Shown one piece after another: positions 11,577-22,063 of a DNA stretch of 64,000 nt. This DNA is from Zygnema cylindricum (taxonomy: Eukaryota > Streptophyta > Zygnematophyceae > Zygnematales > Zygnemataceae), in contig JBBHKE010002521.1 in NCBI GenBank assembly GCA_037447655.1, positions 149,501 through 213,500 on the forward strand, read 5' to 3'. The number at the start of each line of letters is the position of its first letter. The first letter of the stretch is position 1. The translations under genes were made by a program, and so were the position numbers. The notes below the pieces were generated by a model. It saw only the letters and a program-made list of their open reading frames with translations, had not been told where the DNA came from and did no database searches.

Positions 11577-11755
11577 ATTGGCGATTGGTGGAGTGGAGGC
11601 TTCTTCTTTCAAGCTGCGCCGTTCTCCGAACAGCTGGACGGTTTGTTTGAGTGTATTTATGTGTGTGGCATTTCGGTTTTTCCTGGGAAAGTGTCATTTT
11701 TGGTTAATTCCGATTTTCTTGGTTTTGGTTGGAAGTGATCATTCTTTTGCATGTT
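11577..11755. repeat. Direct repeat R180, copy 2
   Basis: Second copy of the repeat at 11119-11297, with scattered substitutions and small indels. Confidence 0.7.
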
Positions 11756-11929
11756 GTATATATATTTTTCCCTTCTCCTTCATTTTTCGTTTGTATATAT
11801 GGTTGTCCGCATAACTTAGCTAGTTGTGATGGATGTTCGCTCTTTTTGGTCTCTCATGCACGACATGATTGAGCCTACACTTGTTGTAGGGCCAAGTAAA
11901 AACGTTGCCGATAAAAAAAAGTAAGTACT

Positions 11930-13095
11930 AAAACAAGAGGGCTCTCGGGTCCCCTCCGCTTAAACAAATAATGACCACAAGCACGGAAAAAATCGTATAA
12001 AGCCACACCCAAACAACCAAATATCTTGGCCGCCATCAGAATGAAGTTATCCATAGCATCCGGACGGGCATAATCACGCTCTTTCCTCTTAGCCGCGTCA
12101 CGGGCGGCTAACCGACATGCCGAGCCGCTTGGATGACGACTGTATTTGAGGTTGGGTTCCCCAAAACAACATCACCAAATCTACGACGCACACGATCAAG
12201 TAATACAACGTCAATCTGACGTGAATGAATAATGTGAAAGACCTCCCGACGAATAGAAAATCCCTCCTCAGAAGTGATAGTAGCGATGGTGTCTCGAATC
12301 GTGTCGTGCGCATGAATCAACTCTCCCACGTTGGAGCAATGAAGCAAATGGACCCCGTCGGGCTCGAAAAAGGTGGCCACATGAGCAAACGAGAGAGCCT
12401 AGCAAAAGTGGGTAAGGGAGGCTAAGCCGGAACCTAAGGACCGGGGTCAATTGAGCCAGGGTGAAACGAAGGGTGGATAAGATAGGGATGGCTAATAGCT
12501 AAGCTCCAGGGTCGAGTCCGCCACAAGAGAGGAAGCGTGCACGCGAAGAATCAGAAGGAAGCGCCTGTTAATAGCGGCGACAACCCAAACAGATATGGAT
12601 TACTGAACATGCGCAACTAATGTCGAAACAAGAGTGGAAAAATGGGCATGCCTTGAATAGTAGCCGAAGTAAGAGACCTTGATGCATCCAAAAGAGACCG
12701 TTGGAAGGCGAGCTCACCATCCGAAACACAGGGAACAATAACCGCAACAATAAGAGTGTCCCCGACCAAAAAATGAGATACAATAGTAGAAGCAACAAAA
12801 CACCAACTTCCCAAATAGGTTGTTGGAGCAACACGCGCCGTCGAGAATAAACCCAAACTGCCAGCAGAAACAGGAAGAGAGGCCTAGATACGGGCCGCAG
12901 GCCCAAACTCACAATCAAAAGCCCCAAGGCCAAACAAAGTGTGAAAGGCATCCATACGGGATCATCAAATGCAAAAAGCGAGGACACAAAAAATGGGGTG
13001 GGAAGGGAAGTGTGAGTAAAGTATAAGGGGCGGTGGGGGAAACACCGTGTCAAGAGAGCAAAAGCCACCTGGGGATCAGAAAGGTGAGGAAAGGT
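11930..13095 (-). pseudogene. LINE-like retrotransposon C-terminal fragment, copy 2
   Basis: Minus-strand reading gives DPQVAFALLTRC (near 13070), LLDASRSL (about 12690), then LLHCSNVGELIHAHDTIRD, GFSIRREVFHIIHSR, IDVVLLD and RRRFGDVVLGNPTSN (12380-12120), followed by ERDYARPDAMDN and RRGPESPL near 11945. The order and motifs match plus-strand copy 1 (about 1900-3020). Frames shift several times and stops are present. It probably extends into the G-rich stretch upstream. Confidence 0.6.
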
Positions 13096-13560
13096 CAACT
13101 AGATATAGATAGTGGTATGGGGGTATGGGGGGGTTAAAGGCCAATGGGAAGAAAGGGGGAGGGTAAAGAAGTTGATGGCGAAGGAAAAGTGGGGGGGAAG
13201 GGGGCCGGAGAGATGACGTGTCGAGTTTTGTTAGATGGGAAGTGGCGAAGGAAATCGAAAAAATTGGGGGGGGGGGGGTGAGCAGGGGGGGAGGTAAAAA
13301 AAGAAAAGGTAATATTAGAAAGGAAAACAGGGAGGCGGTGGGTCGTTAGTGGGAGAGGTGTGAGGAAAGGTGAGTATCCGTTTTTGGTTGGAGGGGAGAG
13401 GAGGAGAGAATCAATGTCGAAAAAGAGGGGGGGGGGAGAGGAAGGGGATGTGAAAAGCGCTCATTTGGGGAAGAAATGGGGAGGAATTGCTGCTCGATGG
13501 GGAGGGAGAAGAGAATGGTAATGAAAGGGGGGGGGGGTTGGGGGAGGGAATTGTCTGTTT
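13096..13560. repeat. G-rich low-complexity tract
   Basis: Plus strand is strongly purine/G-rich with several runs of 8-10 G (for example near 13268, 13430 and 13530). Strand asymmetry resembles the pyrimidine-rich DNA at 1-100 read in the opposite direction. It could fold into G-quadruplexes. No coding evidence. Confidence 0.6.
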
Positions 13561-14355
13561 TTTTTTTGTTTAGGTGTGTGAATGTGTTCTTGACGGTAGG
13601 GTTTGAGGTTTCTGTTATTTTAGTCGGGGGAATGGGGTTCCTAGGGTTGAAAGGAAGGGGGAAAGGAGTTTAAAGATTACGGGAAGGGGTTTGCACCAAT
13701 GATTTCGCCCGTGGGCGTGCGGTTGGCAGCGACCACAAGCTAGATCCGTAGGTACACATTGACGAGGAGTAAGTATTGTGCGACCGTACGAAAAAATCGC
13801 AAACTTGTAGAGTACAATTTGATTCATCGTCGTACGTAGGATGTACGAGAATTTGTTGTCTTGTGTTTTTTTGACCCACTGTCACGTTTTCTTCAAACTT
13901 ACGTAAACCACTTAAACAAAGTAGAATTGTTTCCACAAATAGAAAAACATGTTCCCACGTGTGAAAAGTTCTCAAAAGTTTTTCATGACTAAAAAAAGTA
14001 CAGGGCTGTTCGTTTTTGTCTGCATGCACTTTGTATGGTTGTTTTTTGAAGGGGTCTCGATGGTGCAGTGCCGTTTCACGTAACATTGAAAAAATTGCGA
14101 AGTCATGGTGGCCAGACAGGAGAGGTTTACGCAAAGGCATCTCCCATAGCAACGGCTATAAGGTTGTGCATCTACGATGTCACGCAATGACATGCGACAT
14201 GCCAAATCGTTTCAAAAATTACGATGTGTCTTACGACGCTTCAATTTTTTTTCGAAAAATACAATGCGGCAAGACAGGTTGTACACGTTGGCAACCATCA
14301 CGGGCATTGTCGACGTATACAATCGTCACAGAGTGAAGTAACAATTTCGAGTAAA
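13561..14355. other. Spacer, no gene recognised
   Basis: Open frames on both strands (for example about 160 codons on the minus strand, 14152-13670) have no recognisable domain and overlap each other. I treat them as chance. Confidence 0.4.
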
Positions 14356-14545
14356 CACATAGAGACACCTGAAATCAAGGCCGCCGGATCCTCACTAAAA
14401 AACAAAGAAAGTTCTCTAAGTTACAAGTACATGGGGCCGTACCCTTACACATAGGGACACTTGAAAAACGGGTCAAGCGGATCCGCGCTAAAATACAAAG
14501 TAAGTTCGTTAAGTTAGAAGTACACGGGGACATACCCTTTTACAA
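14356..14545. repeat. Two tandem copies of a ~93-bp dispersed repeat
   Basis: ACACATAGAGACACCTGAAA (14356 on) and ACACATAGGGACACTTGAAA (14449 on) begin two related units that share CGGATCC, ACAAAGTAAGTTC-like and TAAGTTA.AAGTACA blocks. A third copy lies inverted at 42550-42632, so this is a dispersed element. Confidence 0.6.
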
Positions 14546-14589
14546 ACAGTACGGTGACTTACACAGGGTATAAGATCTCGAAAGTAAAG

Positions 14590-15168
14590 TACACCGCGAA
14601 TCGTAATTAGAGTAAATTACTCTAATCCGGTCGCTCGAAATTTCAACTCTATGACATCAAATAGAGTAAATGATTCTAATTTTTTCATTATTCTAATTCA
14701 GGTAAGGTTTAATTAGCGTAATTGATTGTAATATAGATTCGTTTTAAATAGTGTGGAGTACGGATGACGTTCGACCGTGCAAAACTGTACTTTTTTCAGT
14801 AAAAATGTACAAATAATGATTTAATAGAATCGCGCTCGCACGTGAAAATGCACTAAACGAAAAATCAATCAGATCGAAAAAAAAGCCGTTCGCATAACTC
14901 TCGTCCGTCGACAGCATCATCGTCAGTGTGAACATTAACTGACATTCAGCGCGACAAATAGTAGTAGTGTCATAGTGACGTCAAAAATATACGGACTGAC
15001 AGATTTTGTACGTTTACGTAATTTAGTGTTCATAATTTCAGCGCGGATAATTATTGCCGACATAACCCAAGAGTAAACTTCCTCTGTGAAAAAGTTATAT
15101 ACTCTAATTGTTTTTTTTTGTTTTTTTACTCTAATTTTTTCATTACTCTTATTACGATTCGCGGTGTA
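14590..15168. mobile_element. TA-flanked small DNA transposon E (579 bp)
   Basis: Terminal inverted repeats of over 20 bp start TACACCGCGAATCGTAATTA on the left and end ATTACGATTCGCGGTGTA on the right, with TA dinucleotides at both ends as in Tc1/mariner-type insertions. There is no transposase. Length equals that of element F, and internal blocks (GTGTGGAGTACGG) are shared with C and F. The right part recurs inverted at 57656-57918. Confidence 0.8.
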
Positions 15169-15505
15169 GCAGAAAAAAGAAGGCGAAAACGGTATGTCGA
15201 CATCAGGTTCGGTTCGCCCGCCCGAAAAGTTTGAGCAGGGTCGACGTTTTGTGGTCTATCAAGTGGACAAGCGTCTAAAAAGCCAAAGACAATTTATGGA
15301 GTACGGACTGTCTATCTTACGTTGTTTCGTGGAGGTTACACGAACATCGAAGGGCCAATAAGGACCCTGGTTTCCGCCTTTATACTGTACGTCACTTTTA
15401 TAAGACATATGCTTATATTTTGTTGTCTACTTGATTAACAGTTTCCCGGAAAGTCGGAAGCGTATGACAACTGACAGCATTGTGGAACAAGCTGGCAGCG
15501 CTGTC
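15169..15505. other. Spacer between two small transposons
   Basis: Unique-looking sequence between elements E and F. No gene recognised. Confidence 0.4.
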
Positions 15506-16084
15506 TACACCGTCGATCGTATTTAGCGTAATTCGGCGCCCCTAAATTTTTGAGGGTTTCACCTAAAATAGGGTAAAGGATACTAATTTTTCCTGTACGC
15601 TAATTACGAGATGAACAATTAGTGTACACCATTTTAATTTATGTATATTTTTATTAGTGTGGAGTACGGAAGGTGTCGGTTCGTATAAAAATGTACTTTT
15701 TTGTTATGCTAGTACGGAAGCTTTAAGAAAATCTCTGCTATCACACGAAAAACTGCCCTGTCAATTAAAGAATTTCATATTTGTACCTGTTTTAGTGTAC
15801 ATTTGTTTGTCGCGTATTGTCTACACCCTAAAAAACCGAAATTAGAGTTAGGAATTAATTAGAGTGAAAGTATGCGACAGTGTACGAATTGTCAGAATTT
15901 GTAATTTTACCTATAATAATGTGGATATCCTCTCGACAAATCAGCTGTACCCATATTGGCGTACGTTGAAAAATTAGTGTATAACTTTTTTTTCGAAATT
16001 TTTCTAAGTCAAAATTAGTGTGCATGACACTAACTTTTTATACACACTAATAATTTCTACACGCTAAATACGATCGACGGTGTA
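15506..16084. mobile_element. TA-flanked small DNA transposon F (579 bp)
   Basis: Left end TACACCGTCGATCGTATTTA and right end TAAATACGATCGACGGTGTA are perfect inverted repeats. Same total length as element E and similar internal blocks. Non-coding, so any movement would depend on a transposase from elsewhere. Confidence 0.85.
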
Positions 16085-16871
16085 GTGTATAATGTAACCG
16101 CGTATAATACGATTCATATACGGAAATTTTACGTATATTACGCATCCTATACGAGAATTTTACGTATACTACGTATAAATTCGCGGCTGAAAGCTCTCCA
16201 ATAGTTTTCCACTTTTCGCACATTAAAGCCTATGGGTCACAATGAAGAGGCTTCGCATCTTAGGATCATAAGCGACAACGAGAGTTACGTAAGTTGATCT
16301 GGATGATGACGCTCAGCAAAATGACGCAACGGATCGGAATATTCTTCGAAGCTACTATGTGAAACAGAAATGACGCCTGTTCTCGTGTTTTACCAATAAC
16401 GCATGGTTCTAAACGTCATGCTTCTCTTTGCAGCTGAATACCGTACAGCTAAATAATTTCCTCGAAATTGCAGTGATCACTTAATCTCCAATCTAATTGC
16501 CGTTGGATGTCGTCTATTTGTTTGAATCTCCTGTACGGCCAAGATTGGACGAAGATCCTCTGACATGCTTCAGTAAGGTCAAGCCTTTTCGTACAATTGT
16601 TGAACACAACATTGTACGGCACAGTATTGGCAGTACTTTTTCAGTACGATGTACGTTTTTTTTTAGGTTTAGTATTAAGCTGGACTGAACAGGCGGACCT
16701 TAGAAGAATCTATTGTCCTTCACATTTTCTGCTCCAACTTTTGAATTCAAACTCTTGACAGCAGCTGCTCCTAATTGCCCTTCTCTCTAAGTTTTTTTTT
16801 TATATTTACTCTAATACTGTAATATCAGTCCAAAAAACGACAGAATTCAAAAGAGTGAATTTGATTAAAAA
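16085..16871. other. Spacer upstream of the 281-codon ORF
   Basis: Contains short ACGTATA-rich repeats at 16100-16180. No coding or RNA feature was recognised. Confidence 0.35.
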
Positions 16872-17717
16872 ATGTATACCTGCAAGCCAAGAGAGGAAAA
16901 AGAAGAAGAAGAAGAAGAAAAAGAAGAAGAAGAAGATATGTCTTACTCAAAAAATATATTCTCAGATTGGAGTTGCTGTTATTCGAAAACAGAAAATACT
17001 TCTTATTATCCTTGCAGCGTTTCTTCAGATTCTTTCCAATCTTCTACTTTATGTAAAAAACCATCTGACAAGATTCTTTCTACTGTTGATTGCTCAAGTA
17101 CCTTCAGTTTGAGAAAAATTTCTTGTCCTTTTCTTAGCTGCTCTTCTCTTTTGAAATGTAAAGCCTTTTCTTCTTATTCTCCATCTTCCTCTTTTTCTTA
17201 TTCGTCGTATACTTTATCTTTACTTATTCACAACTTTTTTCCTAAAAATATTGATTCAAGGGCTTCTGCCCAAGGAGGATTAAGATTTCATCTCCAACTT
17301 TTTGCGGAAAGCTTATTTTTTCTTCTTATTCTTCGAACTTTTGGAATGGGAGACGAAACTGTGACTGTGACAGCTTTGGAGAACGCTTCCGTCTTTTTCT
17401 TTAAGTTTGAAATTTTTGAAAAACTCCGACAAGTGTTGTTTTTGTTGATTCAGTATTCCATGAAAGTGAATCTCGCGATGGAATTTACCGATTCTTTGCC
17501 AGATTTTTACGGAATTCTTCAAAAACTGTGGCTCGATTTCAGAGCGTTTGAAGTCTTTGTTTTTATTTTCATGCCTTTGGTTTTTGTTGCCGGTTTTATA
17601 TTGTTGGTTCTAAGAATTGAAGGTCTTGTATGTCAAAATAGGGGAAAACAATCGACAATCGAAGGTTCCGATGAAAATTGGATTCCTGTTGTCGTTAGCG
17701 ATGTTTATTACGCTTAG
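16872..17717 (+). CDS. Orphan 281-residue putative membrane protein
   Basis: Uninterrupted 282-codon frame, the longest non-transposon ORF in the window. Residues about 8-22 are almost only Glu/Lys, encoded by a GAA/AAG microsatellite. Residues 23-115 are Ser/Cys/Tyr-rich. Residues about 140-157 (LQLFAESLFFLLILRTFG) and 223-247 (ending FVAGFILLVLRIEG) look like membrane segments, with an aromatic stretch at about 179-200 between them. I do not recognise a family. Length in AT-rich DNA argues against chance, but the start could also be a later Met (for example MSYSKN or MGDETV). It could be an intronless gene, one exon, or part of an unknown transposon. No neighbours give context. Confidence 0.4.
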   Translation: MYTCKPREEKEEEEEEKEEEEDMSYSKNIFSDWSCCYSKTENTSYYPCSVSSDSFQSSTLCKKPSDKILSTVDCSSTFSLRKISCPFLSCSSLLKCKAFSSYSPSSSFSYSSYTLSLLIHNFFPKNIDSRASAQGGLRFHLQLFAESLFFLLILRTFGMGDETVTVTALENASVFFFKFEIFEKLRQVLFLLIQYSMKVNLAMEFTDSLPDFYGILQKLWLDFRAFEVFVFIFMPLVFVAGFILLVLRIEGLVCQNRGKQSTIEGSDENWIPVVVSDVYYA

Positions 17718-18094
17718 TTTTTGGTTTTTTAGGGTTTTTTCTGTGTCTTTGTATTATGAAGATAGTGAGAACTAATTTAGATTTTTAGAAATGATTGCAT
17801 TACCCTTCAGGGATAGATAGGAAAGTAAATTTTTTCTAGGCATTTTGAAGGAAAGCAATAACTCAAATATGTGAAGCAAGAATGTAAAAGAGTAAACTTG
17901 TAAATGAGAAGGGAAATAAGTTTTGAGTTGCTTTAAAAGCTAAAGAAGTTGGAAAGTGTGCATTGATTTTTTAGAAGTTGAAATAGGGCCCAAAGTTGAA
18001 AGGGACTAGGGCGTTAGGGTTTTAGGAAGGAGAGAGTTTGAGAGTAGTCAGTCGGAAAAAGGAGGCAACACAACAGCTGCCTTTGTAAAGTAGA
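17718..18094. other. AT-rich flank of the orphan ORF
   Basis: No further gene recognised. It may hold the 3' untranslated region of the preceding ORF if that is expressed. Confidence 0.3.
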
Positions 18095-18292
18095 CCTTTG
18101 AAAAATGTATATATTTATGAAATCTCCCTTTGAAAAATGTATACATTTATGATATCTTCCTTCGAAAAATGTATGTATTTATGATATCTTCCTTCGAAAA
18201 ATGTATATGTTCATGATATCTTCCTTCGAAAAATGTATGTATTTATGATATATTCCTTCGAAAAATGTATATATTTATGATATCTTCCTTCG

Positions 18293-18364
<72 letters not shown>

Positions 18365-18405
18365 GATATCTTCCTTCGAAAAATGTATATACTTACGATA
18401 TCTTA
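18095..18405. repeat. 32-bp minisatellite with internal (AT)n expansion
   Basis: Eight or so copies of a 32-bp unit resembling CGAAAAATGTATGTATTTAT plus GATATCTTCCTT. One unit is interrupted by an A-run and about 27 AT dinucleotides (18307-18360). Confidence 0.85.
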
Positions 18406-18704
18406 ATACTGTTCATTTTGGAAACTCTATGACATTTTGTGTACAATATAGTTTTTTGTTTTTTTTTGGCCTCATCGTAGCCCTTGAATTTGAACAGGGA
18501 TATAATGAAAGTTATGGTAAAAATGATAATGTGAGAAGCCACACATTTTTTTATAAACGTTTAGTAGCTGAAATGGATTGGCGCGGTGAAGTTTTTTTGT
18601 GAATTGCAAGTTGGTACTAGTGGTTGGGTATAAACGTTGAACGTAAATGTCTTTTATGTACACCCTGAATCGTTATTATAGTGAATAAATTATTACAGTT
18701 AGAG
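18406..18704. other. Spacer, nothing recognised
   Basis: AT-rich DNA without recognised features. Confidence 0.35.
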
Positions 18705-19108
18705 TGAGGTCGAAATGCCCGTCGCTAAAAATCGGTACCGGAAAATCGAGTACCCGATGTGGCCAACCGATACGTATGAGTTGGTGCCCGATGCGATTTG
18801 GCGATTTTATATTCGTAAATTTTTCGAGGCGATGTGACTGCTCAACAGTTTTCGCAAAAGTCCAAATTTCAGACACCCGAATCCGACATTTTTTTTTTTT
18901 CAAAATCTGAACACCCGAAATCCGGCCGCGTTATGTCACGCTCCTACATTGTTACCCGGTACCCTATACGCGTTTGCGAAAAAAAACGTCAACCGGAGCT
19001 CGATTTCCCGCGACTACTTGTACCCGCCCGTACCCGGATAATTAGTGGTGCATCTCTCTTATATCTTCCAAGAGTACAAAGTACAATAATGCTGGATAGT
19101 ATGGAGAC

Positions 19109-19328
19109 TACACCAGGTATCGCTATTAGTGTTGATGCTTTTTTGCCACTTAAAGCATCATTTTCCAGTACACACTTGTCGGATTTTTTATCCGACGGTT
19201 TCCATTGAAAGGTAAGATTTTTAGCTTCCGATTGGCGGTCTCAAATTGAAAATACGACAAGTGTGTACGGAGAAAAGATGTTTTAAGTGTCGGAAAACAT
19301 CTTTACACAAATAGCGATACACGGTGTA
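19109..19328. mobile_element. TA-flanked MITE H (220 bp)
   Basis: Left end TACACCAGGTATCGCTATTA; right end AATAGCGATACACGGTGTA. It belongs to the same short class as element G at 44793 and shares internal blocks (ACTTGTCGGATTTT-like, GGAGAAAAG). Confidence 0.75.
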
Positions 19329-19331
19329 CTG

Positions 19332-19890
19332 TACACCGCCAATCGCTATTAGCGTAGTGTACGCTAATTCCGTCCCGCTTTTTTTTTTATTATTCTCCAT
19401 TAGTGTAGTTCATTCTATTTTTTCCTTTACTCTATTTAGGGTTAATATTTTAGTACCGTACAAAACGGAAGTACGTCATCTTTTAAATAGTGTGGTGTAC
19501 GGTCAGAGTCAAACCGTACAAAAACGTACATTTTAAGTGAAAATGTACAATTCATTTTGTTTATTAGCCGCGGACGCATGAGAATGTGCGGTCTAAAATG
19601 GGGATCAAACCGGGTTGTCAAATATCACGTTTGAATATATTCGTCCAACAACCACGTTTCGACTGTGTGAACGTACGATTTGTGTACGATTTGTCAGATT
19701 TTGTGTAAATACCTTTATTAGTGTAAGCATATTTGCGACATTTACTTTTTTCAAAGACCCAAATTAAAATTATTAAAAAATTAGAATGCATGTTTTTTTT
19801 CAAAATTTTCAAATTCTAAATTAGCGTAAACCACGGTAATTATTCATATACGCTAAAGAAACTTCTGCGCTAATAGCGATTGGCGGTGTA
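19332..19890. mobile_element. TA-flanked small DNA transposon C (559 bp)
   Basis: Inverted ends TACACCGCCAATCGCTATTA and TAATAGCGATTGGCGGTGTA. It starts three bases after element H. Internal block GTGTGGTGTACGG is related to elements E and F. Non-coding. Confidence 0.85.
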
Positions 19891-20109
19891 CTGTACAATC
19901 CTGTAGCGGAACGTACCTACAAAACCTTCATTTTTTTTCCGTTTTTTGCTTACCCGGCCGTCCCCGAGTTTGTTTGTTTTTATTTTTAATCACACGGCCG
20001 ACTCTTGCCGGGCCCGGAAATTTGGCACCCGAATCCGTTCCATATCCGACGCGGCCAGTTGGGTACCGGTCAGGTACGATTTAGGGTAACCCGATTGTGA
20101 CCTCTGGTG

Positions 20110-20340
20110 ACGACTTCAATATGTGAATTTGACGATGAGTATAAATTTGACGGTCAATCGGTTGAACATCTTTGACTTTCATAACATTACTTCAACCGCT
20201 TACAGTTTTGTCGCACTTGCGAACGTCAATCGTCATAATAAAATTAGCAATTCACACAGCCGGCGAGCGTTTACGCTAACAAAACTGCGGCGACCACATG
20301 TAAATAAAATGGTTGCAGACAGTCACTTTTTGTCGTTACC
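20110..20340. repeat. Dispersed repeat, inverted copy at 41150-41350
   Basis: Shared blocks include TTGTCGCACTTGCGAAC, CACACAGCCGGC-like, and ACCACATGTAAATAAAA. The second copy is reverse-complemented. Nature unknown. Confidence 0.55.
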
Positions 20341-20899
20341 TAAGCTCCACGGTGTGAGCACTTAGTCGCAAAATTTAAATTTAATCGTCTAAGGGTGACG
20401 TTCCATCAGGCGAAAAGTGGCGTAGTTTACAGAAATTCGTGACCATCCGTACCATATCGTACCGCCTATTTTATTTTATACAAAAAATAACATTACAGAG
20501 AGTCTTGTCGATACTCTCCGAAGGTCTTGGAAGTAATACTGGTCGTCGGATGTTCATCTGCGAGGAGTTCGCTTCATTTTTTTATGTAACTGTCAACCCA
20601 CCTCGAGGAGGTGGGTTGGCAGATACAGAAAAAAAAAATCGTGACACGCTGGACGATTAAGCTACGTGTCATGGTGGAAAACCAACGAAAAATATAAAGA
20701 TTTGCACATGACACGCGCTTTCCAAAATATAACCGAAAATAAAAACGAAATTTCGTAACATTCCCTCGTCACGCTATTTTCAGTAACTTTTGTTCGTCAC
20801 ACTATTTCTCTCAAAGGACTTTCGTTATGTTCGAAAACTGAAACCCTAAAAAATGAGCTGGCGTACAGACTGGCGTCTGCAAAATGTACAAAAGTTTTG
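20341..20899. other. Spacer with a perfect hairpin, up to the gap
   Basis: Holds a perfect 11-bp-arm hairpin at 20593-20617 (CAACCCACCTC, 3-base loop, GAGGTGGGTTG), whose core CACCTC/GAGGTG resembles the hairpins in the Harbinger-like elements. No gene. Confidence 0.5.
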
Positions 20900-21798
20900 N
20901 NNNNNNNNNNNNNNNNNNNNNNNNNNNNNNNNNNNNNNNNNNNNNNNNNNNNNNNNNNNNNNNNNNNNNNNNNNNNNNNNNNNNNNNNNNNNNNNNNNNN
21001 NNNNNNNNNNNNNNNNNNNNNNNNNNNNNNNNNNNNNNNNNNNNNNNNNNNNNNNNNNNNNNNNNNNNNNNNNNNNNNNNNNNNNNNNNNNNNNNNNNNN
21101 NNNNNNNNNNNNNNNNNNNNNNNNNNNNNNNNNNNNNNNNNNNNNNNNNNNNNNNNNNNNNNNNNNNNNNNNNNNNNNNNNNNNNNNNNNNNNNNNNNNN
21201 NNNNNNNNNNNNNNNNNNNNNNNNNNNNNNNNNNNNNNNNNNNNNNNNNNNNNNNNNNNNNNNNNNNNNNNNNNNNNNNNNNNNNNNNNNNNNNNNNNNN
21301 NNNNNNNNNNNNNNNNNNNNNNNNNNNNNNNNNNNNNNNNNNNNNNNNNNNNNNNNNNNNNNNNNNNNNNNNNNNNNNNNNNNNNNNNNNNNNNNNNNNN
21401 NNNNNNNNNNNNNNNNNNNNNNNNNNNNNNNNNNNNNNNNNNNNNNNNNNNNNNNNNNNNNNNNNNNNNNNNNNNNNNNNNNNNNNNNNNNNNNNNNNNN
21501 NNNNNNNNNNNNNNNNNNNNNNNNNNNNNNNNNNNNNNNNNNNNNNNNNNNNNNNNNNNNNNNNNNNNNNNNNNNNNNNNNNNNNNNNNNNNNNNNNNNN
21601 NNNNNNNNNNNNNNNNNNNNNNNNNNNNNNNNNNNNNNNNNNNNNNNNNNNNNNNNNNNNNNNNNNNNNNNNNNNNNNNNNNNNNNNNNNNNNNNNNNNN
21701 NNNNNNNNNNNNNNNNNNNNNNNNNNNNNNNNNNNNNNNNNNNNNNNNNNNNNNNNNNNNNNNNNNNNNNNNNNNNNNNNNNNNNNNNNNNNNNNNNN
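20900..21798. other. Assembly gap (899 N)
   Basis: Run of N. Any frames running through it are meaningless. Confidence 1.
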
Positions 21799-22063
21799 TT
21801 ATTATTTTAACTGAGTTTTTCTCCGGTAACCTTTGTACAATCTACTCATGCCTTACGCCCCCCGTTTTCCTACAAATTGAGGTTACCTCAAAGCCGTCTT
21901 CAATCTCCCTCTTCTCTGACTTGGTTCACAATAACAATCGCTCATAAATCTCAGTCCCCTCTTACTAGGATACTGTTATTATGGAATAACTGTCTATCAC
22001 CCTTCGAATTATATAAAGTACTTGACATGGGCAGGACTGTAACGACGTTGTCAGCCCCATGAT
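21799..22063. other. Short unique stretch after the gap
   Basis: No feature recognised. The family-B copia element is truncated at its right edge. Confidence 0.35.

Larger units (their letters stand above)
18705..20106. mobile_element. Probable non-autonomous hAT-like element with nested insertions
   Basis: The ends are weakly inverted: AGGTCGAAAT on the left and, reverse-complemented, AGGTCACAAT on the right. Both subterminal regions (18715-19030 and 19940-20095) are packed with GGTACC, ACCCG and ACCCGAATCCG-type motifs, a pattern I associate with hAT elements. Elements H and C sit inside it. No transposase is present, and I could not establish the 8-bp target duplication. Confidence 0.35.

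Noticed and set aside
13670-14152. 160-codon minus-strand frame
   Set aside because: No recognisable domain, overlaps opposite-strand frames, and reads like translated non-coding DNA.
20853-21947. Long open frames of 300-364 codons
   Set aside because: They run through the N gap; the open frame is an artefact of unknown bases.
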